DNA from: Luteolibacter luteus | GTDB taxonomy: Bacteria > Verrucomicrobiota > Verrucomicrobiia > Verrucomicrobiales > Akkermansiaceae | DNA length: 64,000 nt | Assembly: GCF_012913485.1 (NCBI RefSeq) | Contig: NZ_CP051774.1 | Location: 3,348,001-3,412,000, forward strand | Direction: 5' to 3' | Shown here: piece by piece, positions 51,423 to 62,819 of the stretch | Numbering within the stretch: position 1 is the stretch's first letter | How the letters are laid out: every line of letters begins with the position of its first letter | Position numbers and translations under genes: made by a program | The notes under the pieces: generated by a model | The model's input: only the letters and a program-made list of their open reading frames with translations | What the model was told of the DNA's origin: nothing | The model's database searches: none

Positions 51423-53084
51423 TCAGGCGTAGATCTTCTCGTAGTACTCCGTCACCATGCGGTCGGAGTCGAAGAAAGGCACCACTTCGTTCATCGAGTT
51501 GAGCACCAGCTTCCACCAGCCTTCCGGGTCGCCGTAGTAGAGTGGCAGGACCTTCTGTTCCATGGCTTCGTAGAAACCGAGGAGGTCGTGGCGATCGCGG
51601 GCTTCGGGCGTCAGGCTGAGATCAGCAGGCGGGATGATGAAGCTGTTGTGGCCGTCCTTCGAGAACTCGCAGACCCATCCATCATAAGTGGAAAGGTTGA
51701 TGGCTCCATTCATCGCGGCGGTCATGCCGGAGGTGCCTGAAGCTTCGCGGGTGACGATCGGATTGTTCAGCCAGATGTCCGCGCCGTATTTCAGCTGCCG
51801 GGAAAGCTCGAGCTCGTAGCCGACGAGCACGGCCACGTTCGGGAAATCCTTCGTGGTCTGGACTAGGTGGTTGAAGGTCTCGATCGCTCCGAAGTCGAAG
51901 GGGAAGGGCTTGCCGGCCCAGATGATCTGCACCGGCTTGTCGTTGTTGTTCACCAGCGAGCGGAACATCCGGATATCGCGGGTGATCAGGTCCGGGCGCT
52001 TGTAGCCGGCGAAGCGGCGGGCCCAGACGATGGTGAGTACGTCGGGATTGAAAAGCTTGCCAGTCTGGTTGGCGACGGTCTGGAAGAGGCGGGACTTCAG
52101 CTCGCGCTTGCGGCTGGCCAGCGTGTTGATGTCGCCTTCCACCCGCGAACCTTCGATGCCGCGATCCTTCCAGAACTTCGCGTTCTGGGCGTTTGTCACA
52201 TGGGTGATCGGGCAGATACCGGGAAAGCTTTCCCACATCTTGCGGGAGACGTCGCCGTGGAGCTTCGAGACCGCATTTGAAATGTGGCTCATCCGCAGGG
52301 CAGCCAGCGAGTGATTGAAGACCTCGCCTTCGATGCCGGTGACCTTGCGGACCTCGTCCATCGGCACGGAGCCGAAGAAGCTGAAATCGTGGAGCAGCTT
52401 GAAGTCGTGCTTTTCGTTGCCGGCTTCCTCGGGCGTGTGGGTGGTGAAGACGAAGCGCTTCTTCACTTCATCACTGCTACGATGCTTCTCGTAGACGCGG
52501 AAGGCGGCGGAGAGGCCGTGGGCCTCATTCAGGTGCCAGACTTCGGGATCCACGCCGAGTTCCTCAAGCAGGCGGGCACCGCCGGAGCCGAGGACGATGT
52601 ACTGGGCGATGCGGCGCAGCGGGTCATTGTCGTAGAGACGGTGGGTGATCGCGCGGGACAGTCCGTCGTTTTCGTCGATGTCCGTGGTCAGGAAGAACAT
52701 CGGAACGGTGCCGAAGACATCGCCCGGCAGGAACATCGCCTTCACCCATACCGGGTGGCCGTGGACGGGGACCTGGAACTTGATGCCCGTGTCCTGCAGG
52801 AAAGCATACTGTTTCTTCCGGAACTGGACCGCCATCTCGCGCTCCTCGCCGCGGGCCTGGTCATAGTAGCCGTAGGTCCAGAGCATGCCGATGCCGCAGA
52901 GATTCTGGCGCATCGCGGCAGCCGAGCGCATGTGGGATCCGGCGAGGAAACCCAGGCCGCCGGAGTAGATCTTGAAAATCTGGTCGATCGCGAACTCGCA
53001 GGAAAAATAGACGGCGCTCTTCGAGAACTTCGGGTCGATCTCGTAAGGATGGGCGAAAGGCTTCGGGAGAAAGGATCCTGACAT
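51423..53084 (-). CDS. Alpha-glucan phosphorylase-like protein (GT35, short type) with Thr at the PLP-lysine site
   Basis: 553 residues from the ATG at 53084; the frame is open to 53372 but the extra part does not look coding. The short GT35 family pattern is clear: VYFSCEFAIDQIFKIYSGGL, WHLNEAHGLSAAF, FTTHTPEEAGNEKHD, WARRFAGYKRPDLI and IIWAGKPFPFDFGAIE. In classic phosphorylases the lysine of GTGNMKF or SGMK holds PLP. Here the match is ASGTSGMTAAMNGAINL, with Thr at residue 455 (codon 51720-51722). Glycogen phosphorolysis is therefore uncertain; relatives of this subtype may share the change. It is divergent from the urea operon. Confidence 0.85.
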   Translation of the reverse strand: MSGSFLPKPFAHPYEIDPKFSKSAVYFSCEFAIDQIFKIYSGGLGFLAGSHMRSAAAMRQNLCGIGMLWTYGYYDQARGEEREMAVQFRKKQYAFLQDTGIKFQVPVHGHPVWVKAMFLPGDVFGTVPMFFLTTDIDENDGLSRAITHRLYDNDPLRRIAQYIVLGSGGARLLEELGVDPEVWHLNEAHGLSAAFRVYEKHRSSDEVKKRFVFTTHTPEEAGNEKHDFKLLHDFSFFGSVPMDEVRKVTGIEGEVFNHSLAALRMSHISNAVSKLHGDVSRKMWESFPGICPITHVTNAQNAKFWKDRGIEGSRVEGDINTLASRKRELKSRLFQTVANQTGKLFNPDVLTIVWARRFAGYKRPDLITRDIRMFRSLVNNNDKPVQIIWAGKPFPFDFGAIETFNHLVQTTKDFPNVAVLVGYELELSRQLKYGADIWLNNPIVTREASGTSGMTAAMNGAINLSTYDGWVCEFSKDGHNSFIIPPADLSLTPEARDRHDLLGFYEAMEQKVLPLYYGDPEGWWKLVLNSMNEVVPFFDSDRMVTEYYEKIYA

Positions 53085-53310
53085 GAGAGACGGGCGCTGG
53101 GTTAGGCGGAAGACGTTTTCGTTGAGGACCCGCGGGTTAGGTCGCGGATGACTGTGCCAGCCATGGCCCACGAGCCGCCATTTGTCGAGTCCTGCGCCGG
53201 AGATGCTGTTTCCGTACCAGCTTGGAAAGGATTCCCGGAGCGGTCTCGCATCACGGTGACAGAGTGGGTCGGGGGTGGTGGCACGCCAGTTGCTCATGCG
53301 TAGATCCACC

Positions 53311-55062
53311 ATGACTCCCGCGTCGCCCAAGAGAACCGATGGAATCAGCCGGAAGATCGGGCGCCTGCTCATCTGCCTCGGTATCTTGCTAGGCCAGGGC
53401 TTCGCTCAGGAGGCCGCTCCGAAAGGAGCCCGCGAGATCGTCGCGGAGGCTGCCGCCACCACGGATACCGACAAGCAGAAGGAACTGGTGGAAAGCCTTG
53501 GGAATGCGGAGCCGGAGCAGGTTACCCTGTGGTTGGGGAAGTGGAAGGAAGGCGAGATCTACCTTTATCAGGATGCCGCCGGGACCGACGTGGCGGTGAC
53601 CTTGGATGGGGAGGCCGATGCGGATGAAAAGCACGCGTTGAAGGCCCTTGCCACCGAGAAGCCGGTGACCGCGGAAGACGGCAGCGCCGTCCGCATGACC
53701 AAGGACGAACTTTATCTCGCGGATACCGATTCCTCGCTGCGCCGGGTGATGAAGGGGGTGACGGATCGCCTCGCACTGGCCTCCCCGGATGTGAAGAAAA
53801 GGTTACAAGCCGTTCAGGACACCGGCCTCGAGCAGGATCCGGCGAAGTTGCCGCTGCTGGAACAGCGGGTAGCCGTTGAACAGAACGGCAGGATCAAGGA
53901 CGCGCTGGCCGAGGCAGTGGCGATGATCAAGCTCCGCTCCCCGGAACTCCCCGTGCGCGAGGGAGCGGTAAAGGAACTCGGCGACATGGGTTCGATTGCT
54001 TCGCAAAGCGCGATCAAGACGGTGCGAGGCGAGGCGGAAGCGGCCGGGCAAGTGGGCCTGGTGGGCGCGTGTGACAAGGCCTTGCGGGATATCGAGAACC
54101 ACATCTCCCGGGTGAATACGATGGGAACCCTTTTCCGCGGTCTGTCGCTCGGCAGCGTGCTGTTGGTAGTGGCGATCGGTCTGGCGATCACCTTTGGCCT
54201 GATGGGCGTGATCAATATGGCACACGGCGAGTTGATCGTGGTGGGCGCTTACACGACCTATCTGATCCAGAATCTTTTCGCCGGAGGCATCCACATGTCG
54301 CCCTTCGGCCTGAAGATCGACATTCCCGGAATGAATCTCTCCGGTGGGAGCTGGGATCTTTATTTCCTGGTCGCGATTCCCGCAAGCTTCCTTACCGCGG
54401 CAGGCGTGGGCCTGCTGCTGGAGCGGGGGATCATCCGCTTCCTCTACAAGCGTCCGCTGGAATCGCTGCTCGCCACCTGGGGTGTTTCGATGGTCATCCA
54501 GCAACTCTTCCGCCTGGTCTTCGGCGCGAACAACGTCCAGGTAGAAAGCCCGTCTTTCCTCTCCGGAAACTGGACGGTGAACGACATCGTCTTCGGCTGG
54601 AACCGCCTCTTCGTGATCGGGTTCGCGGTGCTCATCATTTTCATGACCTGGGCAGTGCTGACCAAAACGTCACTGGGTCTGCTGATCCGCGCGGTGATGC
54701 AGAACCGCAGCATGGCCGCCTGCATGGGTGTGAAGACGGAGAAGGTAAACATGATGACCTTCGCCTTCGGCAGCGGCCTTGCGGGGCTTGCGGGGGCCTT
54801 CCTTTCCCAGATCGGAAATGTCGGACCGAACCTCGGGCAAAACTACATCGTGGACTCCTTCATGACCGTCGTGGTCGGCGGCGTGGGGAATATCATGGGC
54901 ACGGTGATCAGCGCGCTAGGCATCGGCATGGCGGATCAATCCCTGCAGCAGATCCTCGGTGATCCGGTCACGGGCAAGATCCTCGTGCTGGGTGCCATCA
55001 TCCTTTTCCTCCAGTGGAAGCCCTCCGGCATCTTCGCCACCCGCTCCCGTAGCCTCGACTGA
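53311..55062 (+). CDS. urtB: Urea ABC transporter permease UrtB
   Basis: 583 residues from the ATG at 53311; upstream in-frame ATGs exist at 53296 and 53275. A signal-like helix and a soluble N-terminal region with HEAT-like helices (VVAVAEA-type repeats, [15 protein letters not shown]) precede the LivH-type permease from about residue 270: [60 protein letters not shown] and [17 protein letters not shown]. This N-terminal extension is normal for UrtB. It passes urea through the inner membrane. It is the first gene of the cluster, and no urtA binding-protein gene precedes it. Confidence 0.94.
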   Translation: MTPASPKRTDGISRKIGRLLICLGILLGQGFAQEAAPKGAREIVAEAAATTDTDKQKELVESLGNAEPEQVTLWLGKWKEGEIYLYQDAAGTDVAVTLDGEADADEKHALKALATEKPVTAEDGSAVRMTKDELYLADTDSSLRRVMKGVTDRLALASPDVKKRLQAVQDTGLEQDPAKLPLLEQRVAVEQNGRIKDALAEAVAMIKLRSPELPVREGAVKELGDMGSIASQSAIKTVRGEAEAAGQVGLVGACDKALRDIENHISRVNTMGTLFRGLSLGSVLLVVAIGLAITFGLMGVINMAHGELIVVGAYTTYLIQNLFAGGIHMSPFGLKIDIPGMNLSGGSWDLYFLVAIPASFLTAAGVGLLLERGIIRFLYKRPLESLLATWGVSMVIQQLFRLVFGANNVQVESPSFLSGNWTVNDIVFGWNRLFVIGFAVLIIFMTWAVLTKTSLGLLIRAVMQNRSMAACMGVKTEKVNMMTFAFGSGLAGLAGAFLSQIGNVGPNLGQNYIVDSFMTVVVGGVGNIMGTVISALGIGMADQSLQQILGDPVTGKILVLGAIILFLQWKPSGIFATRSRSLD

Positions 55063-56192
55063 TGAAAACCTCTCTCGCCGGGAAAACTCCCACGCTTCTC
55101 CTCTCCCTCCTCGCGGTCTTCCTCGTGGTGGTCATGCCGTCGCTGAATGCCGCGGGGGCAGTCTCCGATTTCACACTGAACACCTGGGGCAAGTACCTTT
55201 GCTACGCGATTCTCGCGATCGCCGTGGACATGCTTTGGGGCTACACCGGTCTGCTCTGTCTCGGGCAGGCACTGTTCTTTAGCCTCGGCGGTTACATGCT
55301 GGGCATGCACCTGATGCTGATGATCGGTCCGGACCCGGTGTATAAAAGCGCGCTGCCGGATTTCATGGACTTCATGGGCCGCAAGGAACTCCCCGGCTTC
55401 TGGGAGCCTTTCCAATCCTTCCCCTTTGCCGCGCTGATGATTTTCTGCGCGCCCGGCGTCTTGGCGGGGATCTTCGGTTACCTCGCCTTCCGTTCGCGGA
55501 TCAAGGGGGTGTATTTCTCGATCCTCACGCAGGCGCTGACCTACGGTGCAGCGCTGATGTTCTTCCGTAATGAACTCTACATGGGTGGGAACAACGGCTT
55601 CACCGATTTCCGCACGATCCTCGGCGCGGATCTCCGGAATCCGGAAACCAAGCGCTTCCTCTACATCGCCTCTGCGGTGACGCTCACCCTGGTCTTCCTC
55701 GGTTGCCGATGGCTCACCAACTCGCGTTTCGGCCTGATCCAGCGGGCGATCCGCGACAGTGAGAACCGCGTGCTCTTCTCAGGCTACTCGGCCGCGAACT
55801 TCAAGCTCTTCATCTTCGTGATCAGCGCGATGATTGCGGGGATCGGCGGTGCGCTCTATGTGCCGCAGGTGGGCATCATCAATCCCAGCGAGATGATGAC
55901 CGAGAAGTCGCTCGAAGCAGTGGTGTGGGTCGCTGTCGGCGGTCGCGGCACGCTCTTCGGGCCGATCCTCGGAGCCATCGGCGTGAACTACTTGAAAAGC
56001 TGGGCGACCACCGAGTTCCCCGACTACTGGCTGATTATCCTGGGAGCCACCTTCGTGCTGGTGGTGCTTTTCATGCCTAAGGGCATCGTCGGGATCCCGG
56101 GCCAGATCCGCGAGCTGATCGCCAGCCGCCAGAGCCGGAAGCGTGCCGCTGAAGAAGAACTCCTAGCAACCTCTGCCGCGAAGACCAAATGA
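55062..56192 (+). CDS. urtC: Urea ABC transporter permease UrtC
   Basis: 376 residues, one base overlap with urtB. LivM-type membrane protein with [71 protein letters not shown] and [20 protein letters not shown]. It pairs with UrtB to form the urea channel. The four-base overlap with urtD continues the operon. Normal length. Confidence 0.95.
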   Translation: MKTSLAGKTPTLLLSLLAVFLVVVMPSLNAAGAVSDFTLNTWGKYLCYAILAIAVDMLWGYTGLLCLGQALFFSLGGYMLGMHLMLMIGPDPVYKSALPDFMDFMGRKELPGFWEPFQSFPFAALMIFCAPGVLAGIFGYLAFRSRIKGVYFSILTQALTYGAALMFFRNELYMGGNNGFTDFRTILGADLRNPETKRFLYIASAVTLTLVFLGCRWLTNSRFGLIQRAIRDSENRVLFSGYSAANFKLFIFVISAMIAGIGGALYVPQVGIINPSEMMTEKSLEAVVWVAVGGRGTLFGPILGAIGVNYLKSWATTEFPDYWLIILGATFVLVVLFMPKGIVGIPGQIRELIASRQSRKRAAEEELLATSAAKTK

Positions 56193-56956
56193 GCATGCAG
56201 CCTTACCTCCTGGCCGCGGAGGGACTGAATAAGTCCTTCTCCGGATTCCAGGCCATCCGCGATCTCAACTTCGCGCTCGAGAAGGGCGAGCTGCGCACGG
56301 TCATCGGGCCGAATGGCGCGGGCAAGACGACCTTCCTCGATCTGATCACCGGACGCACCAAGCCGGATAGCGGCACCCTGCACTTTGAACAGACGCACGA
56401 TCTGCTGCGGATGAACGAATATCAGATCTACCGCCTGGGCATCGGCCGGAAGTTCCAGACGCCCACGGTCTATACGGACCACAGCGTGCGCGAGAACCTG
56501 CTGCTCTCCTTGGCCGGGTCACGAAGCATCTGGCACTCCTTGGTTGGTCGCGTGAAGCGAGAGCAAGAGGAGCGCATGGATGAAATCCTGCAAACGATCA
56601 AGTTGACCGAGCGCGCGCATGCCAAAGCGGGATCGCTCGCTCACGGCCAGAAGCAGTGGCTGGAGATCGGGATGCTGCTCGCCCAGGATGCAAAGCTGCT
56701 GTTGGTGGATGAGCCGGCGGCAGGCATGACCGATGAAGAGACGCATCGCACCGGCGAGCTGCTGCTCTCGCTGGCCGGCAAGCACACGATCGTCGTGATC
56801 GAGCACGACATGACCTTTGTGCGCCAGATTTCGCAGGGCCGCATCGTGACGGTGCTGCACCAAGGGAACGTCCTTTGCGAAGGCGCGGTGGACAAGGTGC
56901 AGAATGACGAGCGCGTCATCGAGGTTTACCTGGGCCGCAAAAAGAAAGCTGCATGA
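56189..56956 (+). CDS. urtD: Urea ABC transporter ATP-binding protein UrtD
   Basis: 255 residues. LivG-type ATPase: [20 protein letters not shown] (Walker A), [35 protein letters not shown] (the divergent signature usual in UrtD), [20 protein letters not shown] (Walker B) and IEHDMTFVR. It powers urea uptake with UrtE. Overlaps of four bases lie on both sides. Confidence 0.95.
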   Translation: MSMQPYLLAAEGLNKSFSGFQAIRDLNFALEKGELRTVIGPNGAGKTTFLDLITGRTKPDSGTLHFEQTHDLLRMNEYQIYRLGIGRKFQTPTVYTDHSVRENLLLSLAGSRSIWHSLVGRVKREQEERMDEILQTIKLTERAHAKAGSLAHGQKQWLEIGMLLAQDAKLLLVDEPAAGMTDEETHRTGELLLSLAGKHTIVVIEHDMTFVRQISQGRIVTVLHQGNVLCEGAVDKVQNDERVIEVYLGRKKKAA

Positions 56957-57678
56957 GTGCCATTGCCACCGAAGCCACCACCCTTTCCGCCCGCAATATC
57001 AAGGTCGCGATCGGCGGAAGCCAGATCCTGCGCGGTGTTAGCCTGAATATCCGCCCGCAGACTGTCTTTTGCCTGATGGGCCGCAACGGCGTGGGCAAGA
57101 CCACCACGCTCAAGGCGATCACCGGCCTGATCGGCATGGAGGCCGGCGAGGTCGATCTTTTGGGAGAAAACATCTCTCGGATGAGCCCCGAGAAGCGGGC
57201 GCTGGCAGGCATCGGCTTCGTGCCGCAGGGCCGCGAGATTTTTCCGCAGCTCACCGTGGAGGAGAATCTCTTCGTCGGCACGGTTGCCCGTGGGCGGAAG
57301 CCGAGGGCGGAAGAATTGGACCGCATCTTCACGCTCTTTCCGATCATCAAGGAATTCCTGCCACGAAAAGGCGGCATGCTCTCCGGCGGCCAGCAGCAAC
57401 AGCTCGCGATCGGGCGCGCCCTCTTGACCCGCCCCAAGCTGTTGATTCTCGACGAGCCCACCGAGGGTATCCAGCCAAACATCATCGATCAGATCGGGGA
57501 TGCCATCAAGATGCTCCGCGACGAAGGCGAGATGGCGATCCTGCTGGTCGAGCAGTATTTGGATTTCTGCAAGGAACTCGGCGATGACTTCGCCATCCTC
57601 GAGCGCGGCCGTGTCGCGGCTGATGGGCCGATGAGCGGCCTCAGCGACGAGCTTATCAAGGAATTCCTCACCGTTTGA
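56953..57678 (+). CDS. urtE: Urea ABC transporter ATP-binding protein UrtE
   Basis: 241 residues. LivF-type ATPase: GRNGVGKTTTLKAITG (Walker A), GFVPQGREIFPQLTVEENL, LSGGQQQQLAIGRALL, LILDEPTEGIQPNIIDQIG and VEQYLDF. The PNIIDQI stretch is typical of UrtE. It overlaps urtD by four bases. The next gene is an uncharacterised small membrane protein, two bases after the stop. Confidence 0.96.
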   Translation: MSAIATEATTLSARNIKVAIGGSQILRGVSLNIRPQTVFCLMGRNGVGKTTTLKAITGLIGMEAGEVDLLGENISRMSPEKRALAGIGFVPQGREIFPQLTVEENLFVGTVARGRKPRAEELDRIFTLFPIIKEFLPRKGGMLSGGQQQQLAIGRALLTRPKLLILDEPTEGIQPNIIDQIGDAIKMLRDEGEMAILLVEQYLDFCKELGDDFAILERGRVAADGPMSGLSDELIKEFLTV

Positions 57679-57680
57679 TC

Positions 57681-57965
57681 ATGATCCGCGAAACCCTCGA
57701 GCGCATGCAGCGCCTGCTGTTTGCCTTTGTCCTCTTTGTCCCTTCGATCCTCGCCGCTCACCCCGGGCACTATCATCCGGGTGAGGAGGATGAGTTTGAC
57801 CAGCTTCGCGCGGACTATTTCCATCTGCATGGCTATCTGGAGATCGGCTTGGCCGCGGTGGCTTTGGTTGCCATCGGCTTGCTGCATTTCCACTCGAGCC
57901 GGAAGGTAAAGATCGGTGCCGCGATTGCCTTCAGCAGTTCGGTCGCCCTCATCGTCGCGTTCTGA
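57681..57965 (+). CDS. His-rich small membrane protein between urt and ure genes
   Basis: 94 residues from the ATG at 57681, two bases after urtE (a TTG at 57675 overlaps it). After a signal-like helix ([15 protein letters not shown]) the mature start reads [13 protein letters not shown] with several His and acidic residues, then FHLHG and two more membrane helices ([18 protein letters not shown] and [17 protein letters not shown]). HupE/UreJ nickel permeases also begin with a His-rich stretch after the signal, but they are twice as long. A nickel- or urease-related role is inferred from place and His content. Confidence 0.7.
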   Translation: MIRETLERMQRLLFAFVLFVPSILAAHPGHYHPGEEDEFDQLRADYFHLHGYLEIGLAAVALVAIGLLHFHSSRKVKIGAAIAFSSSVALIVAF

Positions 57966-57978
57966 TCCCGCGTCATCC

Positions 57979-58281
57979 ATGCACCTTTCCCCGCGCGAAC
58001 AGGAAAAGCTACTCGTGGTGGTGGCTGCCGACCTTGCCCGACGTCGCCGTGATCGAGGCCTGAAGCTGAACTATCCGGAAACCGTGGCGCTGATCACTGC
58101 CGAGATCTTCGAGGGTGCCCGCGATGGCAAGTCGGTCGCGGAACTCATGAGCTACGGCACCACCTTGGTCACCCGGGACGAGGTGATGGAGGGCGTGGCG
58201 GAGATGATTCACGACATCCAGGTGGAAGCCACTTTTCCGGATGGCACCAAGCTCGTCACCGTTCACCATCCCGTGCGATGA
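57979..58281 (+). CDS. ureA: Urease gamma subunit
   Basis: 100 residues from the ATG at 57979; the open frame upstream belongs to an overlapping reading. Standard Ure[59 protein letters not shown] and [18 protein letters not shown]. It packs against UreB and UreC. It overlaps ureB by four bases. Confidence 0.97.
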   Translation: MHLSPREQEKLLVVVAADLARRRRDRGLKLNYPETVALITAEIFEGARDGKSVAELMSYGTTLVTRDEVMEGVAEMIHDIQVEATFPDGTKLVTVHHPVR

Positions 58282-58595
58282 TCCCCGGAGAAATCATCAC
58301 GCCTGAGGGCGCGCCGGACATCGAAATCAATGTCGGCTTGGCCAAGCTTACCATCGCCGTGGCGAATAAAGGCGACCGGCCGGTGCAAGTGGGTAGCCAC
58401 TTCCACTTCGCGGAGGTAAACAGCGAACTCGATTTCGACCGTGAGGCCGCGCGTGGCTTTCGCCTCGATATCCCGGCGGGTACCGCGGTGCGCTTCGAGC
58501 CCGGTGATACGCGTGAGGTGCCGCTGGTGGCCTTTGCGGGCAAGCGCGAGATTTACGGACTGAATAACAAGGTGAACGGGAAACTCGATTCATGA
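58278..58595 (+). CDS. ureB: Urease beta subunit
   Basis: 105 residues: [60 protein letters not shown] and [13 protein letters not shown]. Normal length and order. Instead of ureC, an intervening element with a perfect inverted repeat and a tRNA-like stretch follows, so ureC starts 250 bases later. Confidence 0.97.
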   Translation: MIPGEIITPEGAPDIEINVGLAKLTIAVANKGDRPVQVGSHFHFAEVNSELDFDREAARGFRLDIPAGTAVRFEPGDTREVPLVAFAGKREIYGLNNKVNGKLDS

Positions 58596-58607
58596 AGAGC
58601 AGCGATG

Positions 58608-58736
58608 ATTTAACCGCGAAGGGACGCGAAACGCCGCGAAACCCAAAGACCATGGAAGGTGAAGGAAGCAATGCATGGGTTTCCCTCCTCCGGGCTGTCC
58701 CGTTCCGCGATGTTTCGCGTCCCTTCGCGGTTAAAT
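58608..58736. repeat. Palindromic insertion element between ureB and ureC
   Basis: The 25 bases 58608-58632 are exactly complementary to 58712-58736; imperfect pairing (such as CCGCG with CGCGG) continues inward, so the 129 bases could fold into one long hairpin. The core ACCGCGAAGGGACGCGAAAC resembles palindromic repeats scattered in other bacterial genomes. The ORF 58592-58849 across it overlaps the ureB stop and the ureC start by four bases each, so the element may keep translation coupled. I do not call that ORF a gene. Confidence 0.85.
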
Positions 58737-58771
58737 GGTTCGCTGCGTTTCGTTCCATGTTTGAGCGATTG

Positions 58772-58810
58772 GTCGGATTTGAGCCGACGAGCAGCTCATT
58801 CGTAATGAGC
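58772..58810 (-). other. tRNA-like remnant (anticodon and T arms) upstream of ureC
   Basis: On the minus strand, GCTCA/TGAGC (58810-58806 with 58798-58794) encloses TTACGAA, which looks like an anticodon loop with ACG. A 5-base spacer follows, then GTCGG-CTCAAAT-CCGAC (58788-58772), which looks like a T arm. The D arm and acceptor stem cannot be closed, so it is not an intact tRNA. The gap sits between the palindrome and ureC. Confidence 0.4.
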
Positions 58811-58845
58811 AGGTCTCTCGTGCCGGTCCGCATCCGGAAGTCCCG

Positions 58846-60567
<1,722 letters not shown>

Positions 60568-60581
60568 GAACCGCTGGAGTC

Positions 60582-61010
60582 ATGCATCTCATCCAGCGAA
60601 TGATCGCTCCGGCCTCGGAGCTTCCCGAATCCAGCCAGGTCGTGCTTTCGGCGGAGCGCCGCCAATTTCTCAAGCGTCGCTGGCGGGGCATCGCGAATGA
60701 CGGCACGGAGTTCGGTTTCGATCTGGAATCGCGGCTTGTTGATGGTGCCGTCATCTTCCAGCAGGACGGGAAGGACTACATCGTGCGACAGCTCCCGGAG
60801 ATGGTGTATGAAGTTGTTTTCGAATCACCCGCACATGCGGCGATGGTGGCGTGGCGGGTGGGGAACCTGCACCTTCCCGCGCAGATCCTCGAGGACCGCA
60901 TCCACGTGCTCTACGATGAAGCGATGTCCCATCTGATCGGTTACGAAGGCTGGGCCTACAGTGAGCCGGAGGTGCTGTTCCAGCCTCTGAAAGCCGTGGC
61001 GCATGCCTAG
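60582..61010 (+). CDS. ureE: Urease accessory protein UreE
   Basis: 142 residues. N-terminal peptide-binding part (ASELPESSQVVLSAERRQFL and RWRGIANDGTEFGFDL), C-terminal metal-binding domain around MVAWRVGNLHLPAQILEDRI and VLYDEAMSHLIGYEGW. The long His-rich tail found in some UreE is missing. It brings nickel to the urease complex. It starts 14 bases after ureC. Confidence 0.93.
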   Translation: MHLIQRMIAPASELPESSQVVLSAERRQFLKRRWRGIANDGTEFGFDLESRLVDGAVIFQQDGKDYIVRQLPEMVYEVVFESPAHAAMVAWRVGNLHLPAQILEDRIHVLYDEAMSHLIGYEGWAYSEPEVLFQPLKAVAHA

Positions 61011-61024
61011 TTAGGAAAGAGCCG

Positions 61025-61738
61025 ATGTCCGATTCTTCCGCCATGGCCGACTCAGCCGGAGCAGCGCAGCCGCTCCGCTACGATGCATGGCTGTGGCTGA
61101 TGCAGGCAAACGATTCGCAATATCCCTCGGGGGCTTACGCACACTCTTACGGACTCGAGGAATTGGTCGAGGCAGGCGTGGTGAAGAATGCGGAAGGCCT
61201 GGAGTGCTTTCTTGAAAAGCAGATCCTGCCCGCGCTGCTCAGTTTCGAGCTTCCCTATTTCGTGCAGGCCCACCGGGCGGCGGGCCGAGGTGATGTCGCC
61301 AAGCTGGCCGAGCTCGATGGCGAGCTGGACGCATGGCGTTTGCCTGCGGAGACGCGGGATGCCTCGCGGCGCATCGGCTCGCGCCGCCTTGAGTTGCTCC
61401 GGCAGCTCGCGCCCTCACCCTTGGTGGAGAACCACGCGGCGAACTGTCCCTTCAGCCATCATCTCATCGTCACCTCCATCGAGCTCTCCTCGATTCCGAT
61501 CGCTCAAGCGGCACGCGCCTTTGCCTTCCAGACGATCACCGGCTTTGCCACCGCCTCCATGAAGCTGATGCGGATCGGCCAGACCGTCTGCCAGGCGATC
61601 GTCCGCCGCACGCTCGACCGCATCGGCATGGAAATCGATGTCGCCCTTTCCCGCCCGCCTGATGGCTGGTTCAACCCGCTTCTCGAAATTGCCTCACTCC
61701 GCCATGCCCGCGCCGATGCCCGACTCTTCATTTCCTGA
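61025..61738 (+). CDS. ureF: Urease accessory protein UreF
   Basis: 237 residues, all-helical: [72 protein letters not shown] and [17 protein letters not shown]. It acts as the GTPase-regulating partner of UreG in nickel insertion. It starts 14 bases after ureE, and its end overlaps ureG by 23 bases. Confidence 0.94.
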   Translation: MSDSSAMADSAGAAQPLRYDAWLWLMQANDSQYPSGAYAHSYGLEELVEAGVVKNAEGLECFLEKQILPALLSFELPYFVQAHRAAGRGDVAKLAELDGELDAWRLPAETRDASRRIGSRRLELLRQLAPSPLVENHAANCPFSHHLIVTSIELSSIPIAQAARAFAFQTITGFATASMKLMRIGQTVCQAIVRRTLDRIGMEIDVALSRPPDGWFNPLLEIASLRHARADARLFIS

Positions 61739-62351
61739 TTCTCCCGCCAAGCGTCCCTTCCGGCTCGGAGTCGGCGGCCCCGTCGGCTCGGGGAAGACGA
61801 TGTGCGTGCTACGGCTTTCGCAGTGGCTGAAGGACGAGCTCTCCCTCGCGGTCATCACGAATGACATCTACACCCGGGAGGATGCCGAGTTCCTGTTGCG
61901 GGAAGGCGTGCTGCCTGCGGACCGCGTCCGCGGCGTCGAGACCGGTGGCTGCCCGCACACGGCGATCCGGGACGATATCAGCATGAACATGGCGGCGGTG
62001 ATCGATCTCGAGAACGCGCACCCCGACCTGAAGCTGATTTTGATCGAGAGCGGCGGGGACAATCTCTCCGCGACCTTCTCCCCGGAACTGGTGGATGCCT
62101 ACGTCTACGTCATCGACGTGGCGGAGGGGGATAAGATCCCGCGCAAGGGCGGCCCGGCGATCCGGACCAGCGACCTGCTGCTGATCAACAAGACCGAGCT
62201 GGCACCTTACGTGGGGGCAGATCTCGCGGTGATGGACCGGGATGCCAGGAAGATGCGGGGAGAGCGCCCTTTCCTTTTCGCGGACATGAAGTCGGAGAAG
62301 GGGAAGGAAGACCTGCTTGCTTGGCTCAAGCGGGAGTATCTCTTCGTCTAG
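61716..62351 (+). CDS. ureG: Urease accessory GTPase UreG
   Basis: 211 residues from the ATG at 61716 (61704 is also possible). SIMIBI GTPase: [17 protein letters not shown] (P-loop), [36 protein letters not shown] (CPH metal motif), [21 protein letters not shown] and [17 protein letters not shown]. It drives nickel delivery to UreC. UreD, the other usual partner, is not in the window. Confidence 0.96.
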   Translation: MPDSSFPDSPAKRPFRLGVGGPVGSGKTMCVLRLSQWLKDELSLAVITNDIYTREDAEFLLREGVLPADRVRGVETGGCPHTAIRDDISMNMAAVIDLENAHPDLKLILIESGGDNLSATFSPELVDAYVYVIDVAEGDKIPRKGGPAIRTSDLLLINKTELAPYVGADLAVMDRDARKMRGERPFLFADMKSEKGKEDLLAWLKREYLFV

Positions 62352-62361
62352 CGAGGGCGGG

Positions 62362-62422
62362 CCTTTTCCTTGACAATCAAGCACCGCTACGAAAGGTGGT
62401 AGCCGATTCAAGGAAAGGAGGG
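62362..62422 (+). promoter_or_regulatory. Possible hairpin covering the Shine-Dalgarno of the PUR gene
   Basis: CCTTTTCCTTGA (62362-62373) can pair with TCAAGGAAAGG (62408-62418) with one bulged base, enclosing a smaller CACC/GGTG stem. The right arm overlaps the AGGAGGG Shine-Dalgarno (62416-62422) that precedes the ATG at 62424, so it could hide the ribosome site. The idea rests on base pairing only. Confidence 0.3.
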
Positions 62423-62423
62423 C

Positions 62424-62633
62424 ATGGTGGATAGCGACCTTTTGCACACGGAAAAGATCTTGGCGGACCGGAAGACGTTCTTTCTGGATCTCAAGGAAAA
62501 CGCCCGCGGCATGGTGGTGAAGATCACCGAGGACGTCAGCGGGAACCGCGATACGATCATGGTTCCGGCGGAGATTCTGGGCGATTTCATCGCTGCCTTG
62601 ACCGATATCAAGGCGACGGCGGATAGCCGTTGA
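62424..62633 (+). CDS. PUR-domain (DUF3276-type) nucleic-acid-binding protein
   Basis: 69 residues, a single PUR repeat: TFFLDLKENARGMVVKITED and NRDTIMVPAEILGDFIAALT. The fold binds single-stranded DNA or RNA in bacterial PUR proteins, which occur in Bacteroidetes and Verrucomicrobia. A strong AGGAGGG Shine-Dalgarno precedes the start. It is 72 bases past ureG and probably separate from the urease operon. Confidence 0.85.
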   Translation: MVDSDLLHTEKILADRKTFFLDLKENARGMVVKITEDVSGNRDTIMVPAEILGDFIAALTDIKATADSR

Positions 62634-62819
62634 GGCGTTAGGCGCCAAAGAGATGCGGTCGGTGGGCTCTAGCAGCCGGTTAGGCTGGAGGGCGGGGGAA
62701 TCTACGTGAAAATCACGTAAGGGTGACTTAAAGGTTTGAGGCTGCGCGTATCTAGGGCATACTCGGTCACAGCTTAGGTCCCGTAAGCGAAATACCGGCA
62801 CCCAACAGTATTTCCGATT

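Noticed and set aside
58740-58845. An intact tRNA gene upstream of ureC
   Set aside because: Anticodon and T arms fit, but no D arm or 7-base acceptor stem can be formed with the flanking bases.
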